Source: Loxodes magnus
Taxonomy: Eukaryota > Ciliophora > Karyorelictea > Loxodida > Loxodidae
Direction of reading: 5' to 3'
Length of the DNA: 64,000 nt
NCBI GenBank assembly: GCA_946699065.1
Contig: CAMPDV010000502.1
Coordinates: 62,001 to 126,000 of the forward strand
Shown piece after piece: positions 25,287 to 39,100 of this stretch. The position numbers and the translations under genes were made by a program. How positions within the stretch are numbered: the stretch's first letter is position 1; each line of letters opens with the position of its first letter. The notes below the pieces were generated by a model. It did not search any database. It worked only from the letters and a program-made list of their open reading frames with translations, and was not told the origin of the DNA.

Positions 25287-26450
25287 TTACTTTAATTACC
25301 TCAATGATAAGACTTGCTTAGCCATAACTTTATACATTTTTAGAAATTACTTTTACTTTAGTTTACCAATATACTTTTTAAATTATTTTAGCTTTAAGTT
25401 AATGTTAATCATAACTTTAGTAACCTAATTAGAAAATAAATTATCTTGCTTATCATTATAATGTTTCAATGTAAGTTAGCAATTAATAGGATTCTCTAAT
25501 TGCTTTGCTTTTAGACTTATGTTAACCCTTTTAATTATGTTCGTTGATTATTAGTTCTTTTCCTAATTGACTGATAAAATGAGATGTATCGTAATAGTTT
25601 AGTTGTAATAATAGCAGAATCTTAAGAAACTTTCAATGATACTATTTTTAGATGGGATAATTGATTCTCGTTCTGATCTACTTAATCTATTGAATGAGAA
25701 GTACCATTTAAGTGGTTACTCTTAATTAGAATGATTCTCTAGAAAGGTTTCTTAATTGTAACAAGCATATAATAGATTTAGTTAATTAACCTTATAATAT
25801 GCTTGACAGTCTTAAATATCTACTTTGCTACTAGCAGTTTAAGTTGATATTTATTCTCTTATACTACTTTAGTTATATTTTGCATACCTTTAATGTATCT
25901 TTTCTATAATTAGCATAAGTTATTAAGATGCATAATAAGTATATAGTGGCAGATAGGTTAATGTGCTTAAATTACTAGTGTTTTAAGCGCTGGCTTATTG
26001 AATATTGCAACTATTGTAATAAAGGAACAATTTACTCTAATTAAGATACATTTAATATAGTATGAAGATATAAAACTAATTAAATAGATTCTTCAAGTTT
26101 ATAATTGGAGTAGTCTTAAATAATCTTATGAGCAAAGCTTTGTCTCATAGATTGCATAATCATGAGTATCTGGATAGAAACTATCATTATTCTTTTATTA
26201 AATCAATTCTACTGCCTAAGCATAAATCTAATCATTTCAAGTTAAGATCAATGGCTAATAGCTAATAGACAAATATAAGTTAACTATGAAAATAATAACT
26301 TTCATTACTCTTATTAATATAAATATTTATAACCTAGTTCAAAGTAAGCTTTTAGTTAAGTCCTACTCTTATTAATATCGATATTTAAATCAAAGAGTCT
26401 TATATACATTTTTATATATTTATTGATTAACCATTCTAAAATCAGATACA
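24524..26450. other. A+T-rich stretch without an assigned gene
   Basis: The first 760 bp belong to the duplicated block, where a frame different from the gene at 23264 stays mostly open on the plus strand (for example KIEKLRNKILQVIQSQN). The rest may be the continuation of the large minus-strand gene. Nothing recognisable by homology. Confidence 0.4.
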
Positions 26451-29400
26451 ATTAAAAAGATTTCTTTGTAGTAAACACTAATAAACTTAGCTATTAAGCT
26501 TGATAGATATAAATTTATTTTAATTAACTTGCAAAATAACTTTCACTATATTAGTTGTCTATTAATAGCAGTTGCTATATACTTATCCATAATAAATTTC
26601 TATAATTCCTTAATGCTTTATAGTCTTCGAAGCAGCTAATTATTCTTATAACTAATTAAAGAATCAAACATTTCTTCTAATCTTTAGAATCTTATTAAAG
26701 CCTTAAATATTTATAAATAAGCTTTCTTTATTAATTGATAGTCTTGATATTATAATCTAGCTATTCAATAGTTACATAAAGCTTATAAAGGTATTCAAAC
26801 TACAATACTTTACTAAGCTTATGATATTTAGCTTAGTGCTGTTTAGCCTATTATATAAACTAACCTTAGTCATTTCCATTAACTAAGCTAAGTCTATTCT
26901 TCTAACTCTATCTATTATTATATGTACTGCTTGCTTTAATCGCTATTTAAGATACTTTTAGTAAAACTATCAAATTGTTTAAGAAAGAGAAAAGTTAACC
27001 TAAAATATAGATAAACTGAAATAAGCTTATCAATTAAAGGAAGCTTAGTTAAGCAAATGCTTGTAAATTACGACTATCATCTGATGAGACTAAGATAAGT
27101 ATCTTTAATAGAAGAGCTATATTTCCATATCTCTATCTCAAAGTAGATTTTTAATTAAGTTAAGACTAATTTCTATTTAAGTTTAGATAAGATAGTTTCC
27201 TAAGTCATTAAAAAGTCTATAAATTATCTTCAGAAATAAATCTCCTTACTGTAATAATTCATTCAAATGAATCAACTTTTTTAAATAACCCAAAGGTAGC
27301 AAATAATCCAGCAAGTATTTGGCAGTATTAAGATAGCTATTATCACTATTTTTCTTACTAAACCTTCAACTGTTTTTGTGGAAGTAATAGATGCAATTAG
27401 CGATTATTTGCTACAGTGATTCTCTTTCCATTTCATAATTTGAAAGTTTTATTTTTTATCTTATGTTAAAATATTAGAATTCATATAATCTTAATCCATA
27501 ATACTCTTGGCTAGACAGAACTATCATAACAATCCTACTCTATCTCCTTAATCTCTTAATTAAGCATAAAGCAATTTGATATAGAAATATTTTGATTTTG
27601 CTTAGATTTATCTTCTAAATTAATATTTCTTTGCTTTTAGTCTAGCTACTTTAGATTATATTTATACTTTAGAAGTTCTTAAGTTGCTCACTTAATAAAT
27701 AGCTAGACATGAAACTTTTAGCAATTCTAAAAATTAGCCTATTAACATAAGGTAAAGCAACTACTAACTATTCTATTTCTAAAATGAAATCCCATATAGG
27801 TTATTCCTTTTAACTAAGTAATAATAGAAGCCTAATAGGATTATTAATTACAGATTAGAAGTACAATGCTCTTGCTTCTATTATACTTTATATTTTGAAT
27901 TATAGTTATATCTTTTAATTAAGTAATTTTAAAACTAGCATTTAGTTGCTAGATAAAACTATTTACTTATACTAACATTTAAAAAGCTTCTTTAATAGCG
28001 CTAAAATATAAGATACGAAAGATACAAATTTAGAATATAAGGATTAAGTTAAATCATACTTGTATCTGAGTTACTAAAATGCTTATTATAGAAATTATTT
28101 AAATACAAGTTCCTATTTAAATAATTAATTATCATTACCTATATTTCAACTATACAAACCATTTAAAGGCTTAGATATCTTTACTATCACCATTAGTTGG
28201 ATCTTAGTAAAAACATTTAGCAAAACTTGAAATTTCATTAATTTCAAATCTTTTTACTAAAATGAATCATAATTTCTATATGCTAAAACTTATGTCTTCA
28301 ATAATTATATAGAGCTTTAATTTCAAGTAATTGCTTTTAAGTAACATTAGCACATTCTATAATTCCATCTAAACTCCTCAATTTCTCTATAAAAATCCAA
28401 TCCCTACAATTGCTTGACTAGACTTTCTCTATTTTTTTAATTTTGTAGCTGAGCTTTTTGCTTAGACAATAACTTACTTTAAAATGTATCTTTCACAACT
28501 TTGCATAAATAATTTAACTTTATCTGTTGTTAAAATTTTTATTTGGTAGCTTATAATAATAACTCTTAAAAATTCTTCAAGTCCTTGCCGCCTAATAAAG
28601 TAGTTTCTACTGCATCTTCGATATTAGTTTTCATTGAGGAACTAGTTTTAATTTAATTTGTAGCTTTCATTCCTAAATAACTTAATGGCTAATAAGTTAA
28701 GTTCTCTGTCCTTAATACTTTGAAATATCTTGAAACTCCTGTGTTTAACATAAAGCCTATTTGATAGCTTTCTGGTTTTTTGTTGCTATCTCTTTTAATT
28801 TAGTTCTTTTAAAATTAAGCTTCTTACTCTAAAGTTTCTTATAATCTTAATTAATCATCTTCATCAACCCTTACTTCACCAAAGTCAAATATGATACCTT
28901 TTGTTTCAATTATAATTTTGAATGCTTTTTAGTTATTAGCTAAGCTTAAATCTTTTTGCTGTAAGTGATGCTTTTTAGTCTATAAGAATCTCAAATAATC
29001 AGCCTTTTTGGTTTTATTCTCCCTTAAGCTGTTTAAAATTATTTGCCAAATCTTAATTTTATATAATATTTGCTAGTATAATCATAGCAAATTTTATTTC
29101 CATCCAGATTAAAAACCAAATTCCTTCAAGAGTTCTATTCGTCTTCCCATTTCATAGCTAGATATTTAAAATTCGCATTTATTGCTAAGAGTCCAGGACA
29201 ATCAACTGGAAATTAAAGTTCTTTTTAAAAATTAGTTTTTTAAGCAATTATTTCATCTAAAAATCAAACTTGTAGAAATGAAAATTGGCTCAATCTTTAA
29301 CTGAGGGAAACTAAAGCATAGTTTTAAAAATTGATGGTAACTATAAATACTTTCTTATTTTTATCCTTAAATTAAAAGTTAGTAATTTTAGCGTTGTTTC

Positions 29401-29484
29401 TGCTTCTGTCTTTGATGTTAATTATCTTTAATTTAATTTTTCTAGCTAGCTATCTTAGAATTTTTCCTTCTTATGGCTACTCAT
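26450..29484 (-). CDS. large hypothetical protein, multi-exon, end not fixed
   Basis: A convincing start is ATG at 29484 (MSSHKKEKILRQLARKIKLK), followed by FKDKNKKVFIVTINFQNYAL and VDCPGLLAINANFKYLAMKW. Strong coding segments follow in more than one minus frame, for example IETKGIIFDFGEVRVDEDDQ, GFMLNTGVSRYFKVLRTENL, NIEDAVETTLLGGKDLKNFQ and DPTNGDSKDIQAFKWFV, so several short introns are implied. The lower part is long-helical (KYLLDYLLPLGYLKKLIHLN; TKVSLYNRLNSTKLNIISLV). The overall layout, a beta-rich N-terminus then helical repeats, is compatible with a large intracellular scaffold or channel, but I cannot name it. The 3' end is approximate. Confidence 0.5.
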
Positions 29485-29701
29485 AAAATAACTTATGTAC
29501 ATTACTGTTAGATTTTTATTAATTTAAGTTAAAACTTTGCTTCATTTTTCCTTCATGGGTATTTCCGCTTGACCAATATTGCTCCCTTTTAAATAAAGCA
29601 TGAATCCTTTTTAATTTTAAGTTAAAGGTTGCTTAATTGAATTAAGATACTACAATTGAATTAAAAGATTTCTTTAAAATCCTAAAGTTAGATCACTATT
29701 A

Positions 29702-32700
29702 ATGTAATTGCTATAGATAACTTTAAATTGCTATGTGATTATATCAATTATATAGCTTACTTTAAATAAGCTATTATCAATTATTATTCTACTTTCAATC
29801 TACTTAACCTACATCCTTAATTTAATATTCAACTAATTGCCTTTTAAACTTGTTTAAGGGCTAAGGCTCTTTATTTAATCACTTAAATTTATAAGTTTCT
29901 TCTAAACTTGTTTATCCTACTAGATATGTTTTAAAGCAAAGTATTAGCAATTATATTTAAGTATTTTAAACTAGTAATGCTTTTTAAATAGTTTGATAGA
30001 AGGATCAACTCAATTAAATTAAGAGGCTTTTCTATCCTTAATTTGACTTAGTATAATGATTATATTATTCATATTTTAGTTATTCAATAGACTTTCTCTT
30101 TTTCATTTGGACGAAGTTAGTTTATTTTAAATATTGGTGATTGCTTTTAAAATTTATCTTGATTATTTGATGCTGACAATACAGCAAGCAGCATTAATTG
30201 AGTTTTTAGTAACTTTCCTTGATAATTTCTAAAAATTGAAGTAAGTTTACCATAAAATGCCTGTTCTATTAATTTTATCATATAAGTAATATAAATTTAT
30301 GGTTTGCTAGCTTGATTTCTTTATAAATAGGTAAAGTAGCAACTAGACAATTGATTAAAAGTTTATATTTTGTAAAATAGCGAAATAATCTATTAACTAG
30401 CTTGTTGATCTCTTTAGTTAGAGATGTTTATATCAATATTTATTGATATTTGCAAACTTATTTTATATTCTAGTTAATTGATACTCTTATAGTTAACATT
30501 TTTACTGATTTATTAGGTATAGATTTAGGATCAAACTTTTTACTTTTTATTTCCAATTTATTGCATCATTATTGCCTGCTCCATTCTTTAAAAGGGGCTT
30601 TACTTAGCGAATTCCTCTAAAATACGAAATTTTAACTAAAAGTAAAACTCTTGTTTAATATATTCCTAAAGCTACCTAAATTAATTATTTACATAAAATA
30701 AGGTTTTAAGTAGCTAGCATAACTCTTCCATAAAAGTTGTAAGAGGTTAGTTTCTACAGTTATAGATAATGATTGCTTTTGGGCCATTTAAGATCTTAAT
30801 AAATGCATAGTTAAGCATAACTGTTTAACTACTTCTTTTATAATGGAACTACTTCTTTCATTCTTAGTTTTATATTTCAGATGAGTAGTTCTGCTTACTG
30901 ATACTATCCCATTAATAATTTATCTACTAAACTAAGCATTTTCGCATTCCTTCTACTTTATCTTTTCTAAGTAGCAGCTTTAGACAAATATCTTATATTT
31001 AAGCTTATTGAGATTTGTAAAAGGCAAGTGATTTTAACTTCTTACTGTAGGTTTAATTACTTTGTGAGTCATTAAAATTACTTCTGTGAGGTATTTTTGC
31101 TTTTTTCTCTAATCATTTAAATCTATTGATCTATAAGCTTCTTTCAACTTTTTTATGCCAGTCCAAATAAAGAAAGAAGATAGCAAATTCACTCATCTTT
31201 ATGCTTGGATTACTTAATAAAGACAATTTGGGTGAGAAGTTACTTTTTAGAAACTGAAAAATAGATTTGTAAGCAGATTGCATTTAGTTACAATTAGGTA
31301 GAAATTAACTTGTTCTTCCAGTATTTTCACCTATTTTTAGTATAAGCACAATAAGAGAATAGCATGTAAAAGCATCTAACTCATAATCTTGATCAGAAGT
31401 ATGCTTGCATCAATAAAAGTAAGAGTTTTACCTAAAACTAAAGGAATTAAACTATAAATTTAGAATCTAAAGATTTAAATGAAAAAGAAAACTTCTTTAT
31501 CTTTAGTTGCATCTGAACAACTTTCTACTTATATAAGGAATCATCAAGTAAAGCTATTTACTCAACAAATTAAATCATCTGCCTTTGGAATAAAGAACCT
31601 TTTAAGAAGCTTAACAGCTAAAGAAGTTTATTTCTTAAGAAGGAGGAAAGGATTTTAAATTCACTTAGTTTTTGGCTAATTTAATTTAAATTAACATTAT
31701 GAAATTAACTATTGTAAGGCATAATCTGAAAGCTAGAAGGCTATAATCCTTTAATATTTTTAAAGAATGCTAGAACTAAATAACTTTATTAAAAGAAACT
31801 TAAAGTGAAAATATAGCAAAAATATATCAGTCATTATCCTCACGAAATAAGTGAGTTAAATGTTATAGTTAATATCCAACTTGAAAAGAAAGCCATAAAT
31901 GAAAAATACTCTTTGATCGATTTAAAAAGCTAGTTAAAAGAATAAATGTTTACATTCTTAGTTTTTGCTCTCGGTGTTTAAATCATAAGTAAGATTTTAT
32001 TAAATAAACATCATATAGCAGATATTTAAATAGCTTGAATTAAAAAATAATATATTTAACTAAGTGAGATTCTAGCATATGAAGAATAAAGACAATCAAC
32101 TTTATATAAGGGTAAGGAGGGACAGATAAGATCTCTAAATGTAATATGAATAAAAAATATAAATGATATCATATTAAAAGATTAAGAGGAATTAGAAATC
32201 TAATTAATAATGAAAAACTTTGAAAACAATTATTTATTTAATTATCTCAAAAAGCCATTTATAATCTTCAAAAATTAAAAGTAAAATCCAGAAACTTAAT
32301 TTTATACATCATTTAGAGTGTAAAATCACCAAAGTTTAAGACTTGGCTTACTTTCGACTAATTATAAAAAATCACTCTAAATCATAAGGAATGAAAATAG
32401 CATACAATAATGCTCATCAATAAATTTAAATTACTTTAATTCTTTGAGAGTTTTTCTTAAAAGCTGATTTTAGAAACTCTACTAATTATAAAGCTACTAT
32501 TTATATAAATAATTGATATTTATAAAATTATTAAGTAAACTTAGAATAGTTTCATAGTGTCATTTATATATAAGAATATCAAAATCAATTATCTTATTAA
32601 TATTCTATTTTTAATTGGATGTCAAACTCTAGTCAGCTGAGTAAATAATCTGGTGCAGTGTTTACTGCATTGCAAGTACTCTTGTAATAGATGCCACCAA

Positions 32701-35700
32701 AAATAAGTAAGGACGTGCCCTTGTGTGATAAGTCTTACTTATTTGAGAGTTCTCTTTATTGGTAAGAGAATCTGACTAGGAAGCATTGAAGTTATATCTC
32801 AGAGTTATCCTGCCTCTATATGTCATTAATTTGGTCGAGAATTGGAAAAGCCTAAAAACACGACTGAGATCAGAAATTATTTTTTATTTGGAATAATTTA
32901 ACTCTACACAAGAATCGGATTATTCTCTAACCTCTTCTAACTCGTGCCTTCGGACTGACTCACGAGAAATTGAGAAAGAAGGTAATCAATTTGATTTTAA
33001 ATATGGAGAAAAAAATGAACAAAGAGACCAGATGAAGCTAGAACATTGCTAAGCTTTTATTAAGAATAAAATTATATTACTTTTATTTATCATGGTGAAC
33101 TCAATAAAGGTGAAACCACGTTACTTAATTAATTAATTTATTATTTATGTAGCATCTTTTAAAATTCGCTCTTAAATAACTTTGCTTAATTTATTTTTAA
33201 TTTTAGTTATATTACTTTGGCAATTTTAAGCAATTAGCAATTTTCAATTAAAAAATTGTAATTATTCAGAATGAATGCATAAAATAACTTTTTTGTGGAG
33301 AGTAGATTACTTTACAAAATCTTTATGACTTCTCTTCTTATGAAATCAACTTGGCATATTAAAATTTGTTCGTAATGTTTAGACATAAGCCTGCATTCTT
33401 AGCTAAATAAACGACTGATGGACTTATAAATGGAAATTGTCTCAATATTAATATTAATTCTTAGATAGGAACTATTTAAAATAAGTTTATCTTCTAAGTT
33501 ATTTTTAAACCTATTTATATTTCTTTTTCAATTTTTTCTTATTTCTTTTTTATTTCTGCTATATACTGAAAACATCATGTCTCTAATAGATAATTTACGA
33601 CTTTCTCTGCTTTATCTTTTATATGTCTTGAGAATGCATAACTGATACTTATTTTACTTATAAATCTTTTTTCTCTTGCTTTTTAAATGCCAAATTTAAT
33701 CCCATCAAACTGTCTTTTATAAATCCAATATTTCTACTTAAGTTGGTTTTAAAAGCTTGTAATAGTTTTTGAATTTAGCTTATGAATCTTAAATTTGACA
33801 GAGATAAAGTCCATTGGATTTAATAAAAGATTTGAATGATTTGAATGAAATTAAATTTAATCTAGTAGTTAATTATCATAATTAACCTTAAAAAGTCAGC
33901 TTTAAAGTCTTACTAAGAGAAGTTTTCTTATTTAGTCTAATTGCATGCTATTACTTTACATAATTCATTCTTAAATTGCTTTTTTCGTCTCAAAACAAAA
34001 AACTAGGATGTTTTAAATAATCAAATAGATAACAAAAAGCAGGCTACTTTGAAAAGGATAAATAAATAACTAAAATTTGCATTAAGTTAGATTAAGAAAT
34101 ATTAAACAATATACTCAAAATAAAAAAGAGCGATCTGGCTTTATTTTATAATTTAAAAAGGGAAGAACAATCCTCCAACTGAGATTTACTTAAACTCTGG
34201 TATCAGGAAGTACTAGGAGAGACGAACTGAGTGAGATTCTTGCAGGAGCCAAGATAAAAAGAACTAGAGGCATCAAGTAACACTAGATGAAAGATTATTA
34301 GATCTCTTAGGGTATTATTTCGATAATGTCCTATTAGAAGACAGGATTTCCAAAGAAATGATAGCACTGGAGTAACATCCAAAGAGTAACTTTTGCAACT
34401 TTAAAAAATTAATTTTAAGAACTGGTCACCACGAAGTACTACACGCTCTGTAATCCAGTTAGTTTAAATAGAATTAAAAATAAAAAATAAGAATAAACAA
34501 TATGTCAAAAGAAATTTAAAAATGTTAGCATTTTTCTTAATAAAGAATTTTCTGTCTAAAAGAGGAAACTAACTAAAATTTTATTCTTTAAGGAGAAAAA
34601 TGTAATAAAATATTTAAAAGGAGTGAGATTTTCCATATAAAAGCGAATTAAAAGTAATAATTCATAATAAAGTTGAGTTGTAGTTTGTGTTGCAAAAGAA
34701 TTACCTTATAAAGTGTGTGCTTTAATGCTGTAAAATGATATTAGATAAGATAAGGATATTTGTTTAACTATATATTAGACAATTTAAGAATAATTTAACC
34801 AATCTTTAAGAACTATTCTGAATAATTAGCAATTCGATACTTTATGCAAAAAATAAATATGAAATGACAATAAGAATTAAAGTTTCATCTACTTGCATTT
34901 AACTAAATAAGAAATTTTTTCTAAATTAAATAAGATGAAGTAAAGTGAAAGTCTCAATTTAATAGAACAAAGTAAATTAGCATAGACAGAGTTAAAAAAT
35001 ACTTTAAGAAAAATAAGAGATTTTATCTGGTTAAAATAGAAAAATTGATAGCTTAGTAAGCATAAGTTATTTTATCTAGCACTATAATATATTTTATATA
35101 GCATTAGAAAGAACTTAGTATAACTTTAGCCAATTGTTAAAGCAATAGAATTCAAAAATTTATAAAATTGAATACATTCTTATTCCTTTCCTGCTTTCCT
35201 ATTATTAAATTTTATAATATTATCACGCAATTATGTATTTCATCCCTTTGAATATTATCCAACAAAATAAAGAATCAATACTTAGTAGAAATTAAAATAA
35301 AAGTAACTAAATTCTATTTCTCAGCCAACTTAAATTGCAAACTAAGATTTAAATATTCCATTAAGAATAAACTTGACCAATTACCATTTTAAGCATAGGT
35401 TAAATAATACTCTCAACTTTTACTCAAAAGTAATTGAAATCTATCAAAGCTCAAATTTTAAATAATAAAATGCTAATTGTGTTCCTAGAATAAAGTATAT
35501 CTAAATGATGAGCAATCCTAATAAGCTTAATATTATTCTTGTCTGTAGAAACGTTTATTCGCTTAACCAAATATTTACTTTATTTCTAATATGACTTATA
35601 ATAAAATAATTATAAATTAACCACTCTGAGATTATATCTGTAGAGTCTAAGATTGCTTTGTACATATTTAATCAAGTAAAGCTCTGCAGGATTTTATTTA

Positions 35701-35954
35701 GGAATTTCAAGACTAAGAAATTATGATTTACTAAGATTTTAGAGATCAATCAAGGCTATCTTAGTATTATTTCCTGTTTAAAAGCGGTTAAGCAAAATCT
35801 ATTTAAGTGTTCACTAAAAGTTGCGAGGCGGAGGATTGAAATTCTCGATTGAAATGATGAACTACTGCAATAGGAATAGTTTGGACAAATTTAAGCAGTA
35901 GAAAAGGAAGAAAAAGATAAATATTAGCAGAAGTAAATTAAGACTGATGAATGA
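29702..35954 (+). CDS. very large multi-pass membrane protein region, boundaries tentative
   Basis: Frame 2 stays coding-like from ATG at 29702 to about 35640, then frame 3 gives a convincing C-terminus ending at UGA 35952-35954 (KVARRRIEILDWNDELLQQE ... KYQQKQIKTDE), implying at least one short intron. Many hydrophobic spans occur at 29.7-31.1 kb and 33.1-33.7 kb, with soluble parts between (KYISHYPHEISELNVIVNIQ; TQESDYSLTSSNSCLRTDSR; TLDERLLDLLGYYFDNVLLE). From 31155 another frame opens with a good ATG (MPVQIKKEDSKFTHLYAWIT) and stays plausible to UGA at 32445-32447, so this may be two or more genes. Size and layout recall ciliate giant membrane proteins of the TmcB/PAS type; no motif proves it. 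Confidence 0.4.
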
Positions 35955-36133
35955 AATGTAAATTATTTTTTATTACCTATATGGAAATATAATATAGAAT
36001 TATTAATTGGCATTATTATTACAATAGAAGTTAAAAATTAATATAACTTTTAATAAAATTAAAGGAAAATTTAAAATTTAAAATCAATTTACTTAAAAGA
36101 GTTAATAGGTCATACAGAATCAATGTTACGCAG

Positions 36134-39100
36134 TCACTAATTTTATTATTCAATTCTCAACTATATATCATCAATTTATAATTTTCCATTTCTGCTCTGG
36201 ATATTACATTCTCTTTCCATTTCTCTTTAGCTTTAAGGATTTGTATCTATATCAGGTAATGTTTAGATAACTTTTTAATTCTCAACTAGCTATTTTAAAA
36301 GTTCTTTGGCTTAAATGTACTTAGAATTGCGTTCAACTTTATAAGAGTTTAGATCTATCTTACTCAACTATTCTTCCACTAAAATAAAGAGCTTACCTTA
36401 AGAGAAAGTACCTTATTATTAATCTAACTTATTTGCATATTATCTTCATTTAAATCCCTAATACACACATAAAATTATTCATCATATAATTACAAAACCT
36501 ATAATGATAAGCATAAAAATTCCTGACACTAGGTAAATACTATCTTTTATGGAGTTGGTTTGAGTACATCGTTAAACACTGTTAAATTTACATTTTTTTC
36601 TATACTTTATTCATTCATTCTCGCAATCATTTCCATCATAATAGCATGCTTCATTATTACATTTCTCATCACAGACTCCATTATAAAGGAAAGATATAAA
36701 AGGACATCCTGTATCTAAGCATCTCTTTTATCTGCCTTGAATTATTGAATCAACGCACTCAAAATTATCGTAATTACACTCTACTATATTGCATTCTTAA
36801 TCACATATCAAATTATCTATATTTTATTTTGTGCATCCTTTTTAAGCACAAACATTTCAATAAGTAAGAGTATTTTTACAATCTCCACCATCAAATTTAC
36901 AGTCAATTGAATAACACTCTTTATCACACTTATTATTTCCAATCATTTCTAATGGACAAGTACAGTTAGTGCAATCTCCATCATCATTATTACATTCTGG
37001 TATGTTACATTTATAATCACATATTCTATCTCCAAGTCAGTACTTAGGACATCCTTTCTACTCACATATCTCATAATTTACTTCTATTTTTTTATCACCC
37101 TAGGAACAGTCTCCTCCATCATAATGACATGAACTAACATTGCAAGCTAAATCACATTAGCCATCATAGACTCATTACCAATAGCAATTTGTACTACATT
37201 AAAAGTAATTGCAATCAGGTCAGTCATAATGGCATTCTTTATTTAAGCATTATCAATCACATTTTTTATTATTTCTTAATAATTAATTGCATGTACATTT
37301 GCTATTGTAACGATTTTAAAAAGAACAATCCTCTCCATCAAAATTGCAATCAAAACTATAGCAATCAAAATCACATATTGAATCGTTTATTCAGTTTGCC
37401 TGACATTTCTTAGAGCAAAGTTCTTAGGTAGGAAGTAACGAAGAATTGTACTAGCAATCAAAATGATCATACTTACAATTGTAAACTTAGCAATAATGGT
37501 CACAAACTCCATTCTATAGTTAACTTAAATCACAACCTGTTGAGCATTCGCAATCTCCGTAATCATAATTGCATTCTTAGACATCACACTAAGGATCACA
37601 AAAACCATCTCCTAAATAGTAAGGTTAGCAAGAAATCGAACACTCGCAATCTCCATAGTCAAAATAGCATTCTCTAGTTAAGCAAAATAAATCACATTGC
37701 TAATTTCCTAAATTTTTTGCATCGCATCCTTACGAACATTAACATTCATAATTGTCCCAATTACAACCAATTAAAGCACAATTTCAATCACATAATCCAT
37801 TATTACTCAAAGCTCTACATTCTTCAGGACAAGAGCAATCATTATAATCAAAATTGCAGTTTTTGTTATAACATTCAGGATTGCATATAGAATTATTTAA
37901 AGAAGAATTATGACATAGTTGAGTACAAAAGCAATCATAATAATCATTAAAACAATGATGATAATCACAATCTAAATCGCATTCCTAATTTCCTAAAACT
38001 GGAATACAAGAATCTGGACATTTACAATCATGATTATCAAAATTACACTGTGCATTATCACATTGAACTTGGCACATATCATCTCCAATAAAATAATCTT
38101 GACATTCGAATGAACATCTACAATCTTATAAATCATAAAAGCATTCTTTAAAATTACATTAGAAATCACAAATACCGTTTCCCAATAGAGTTACAGAACA
38201 ACTGCGATGACATAAACAATCGTGATTATCATAATTACATTATTCTACGTTACATTGAAGTTAGCAATAACCATCACCTATCAAAAAATAATAACAGTCT
38301 TCATTACAAATACATTTTCAATTGTCATAATTACAAGTAATATAATTGCATTCTTCATCACATACATTATTGTTTAATAATTATTTTGTGCAACCAGAAG
38401 GACATTAACAATCGCCGCTATCATAATTACATTGCTCTAAATTACATTATTCATGACAATATCCATCTCCTATATAGTAATCTGGACAACTTTATGAGCA
38501 CGTGCATTATCAACTATCGTAGTCGCAAAATTATTAGTTACATTCTTAATCGCAATTTTTATTATTTAACATATTCTCTGTACATTAAGAAGAACATTTG
38601 CAATCACCGTTATCATAATTACATTATTCTATATTGCATTAAGTATTGCATAATCCATTTCCTAGTAAATTGTTTGGGCAATTCTTTTCACATGCACACT
38701 ACTTTCTATCATAATCACACTCTTCATAACTGCAAATTTAATCGCATTTATTATTATTTAATAGAACTTCTGTGCATTGAGAAGGACATCCGCAATCACC
38801 GTTATCAAAAGAACATTCTTCTACATTGCATTATATTTAACAAATACCATCTCCTATATAGCTATCAGAGCATTTAAAAGCACAAGAACATAACCAATTA
38901 TCAAACTAGCAACTTGTATAGTTACATTCTTAATCACATATGGTATTTTTTAATAGATCTTAGGTACATTAAGATGGACATCCACAATCGCCATTGTCAA
39001 AATTGCACTACTTTATATTACATTATTTATGACAATATCCATCTCCTATATAATCATCTAAACAATTTTAAGAACATGTACATTATCAGTTATCCCAATT

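Noticed and set aside
32630..33000. Chain of good hairpins (for example an 11-bp stem around 32700-32750) suggesting a structured non-coding RNA
   Set aside because: In the UAR=Gln/UGA=Trp code frame 2 reads a convincing protein (GRALVWQVLLIWEF, ESDQEALKLYLRVILPLYVI) that continues on both sides, and no known RNA family motif was found.
34160..34450. UUCG-type hairpin and GGGAAG/GCAGGAG strings reminiscent of RNase P or MRP RNA
   Set aside because: The same frame 2 gives TLDERLLDLLGYYFDNVLLE with strong codon periodicity; conserved RNase P/MRP regions are not in the expected order.
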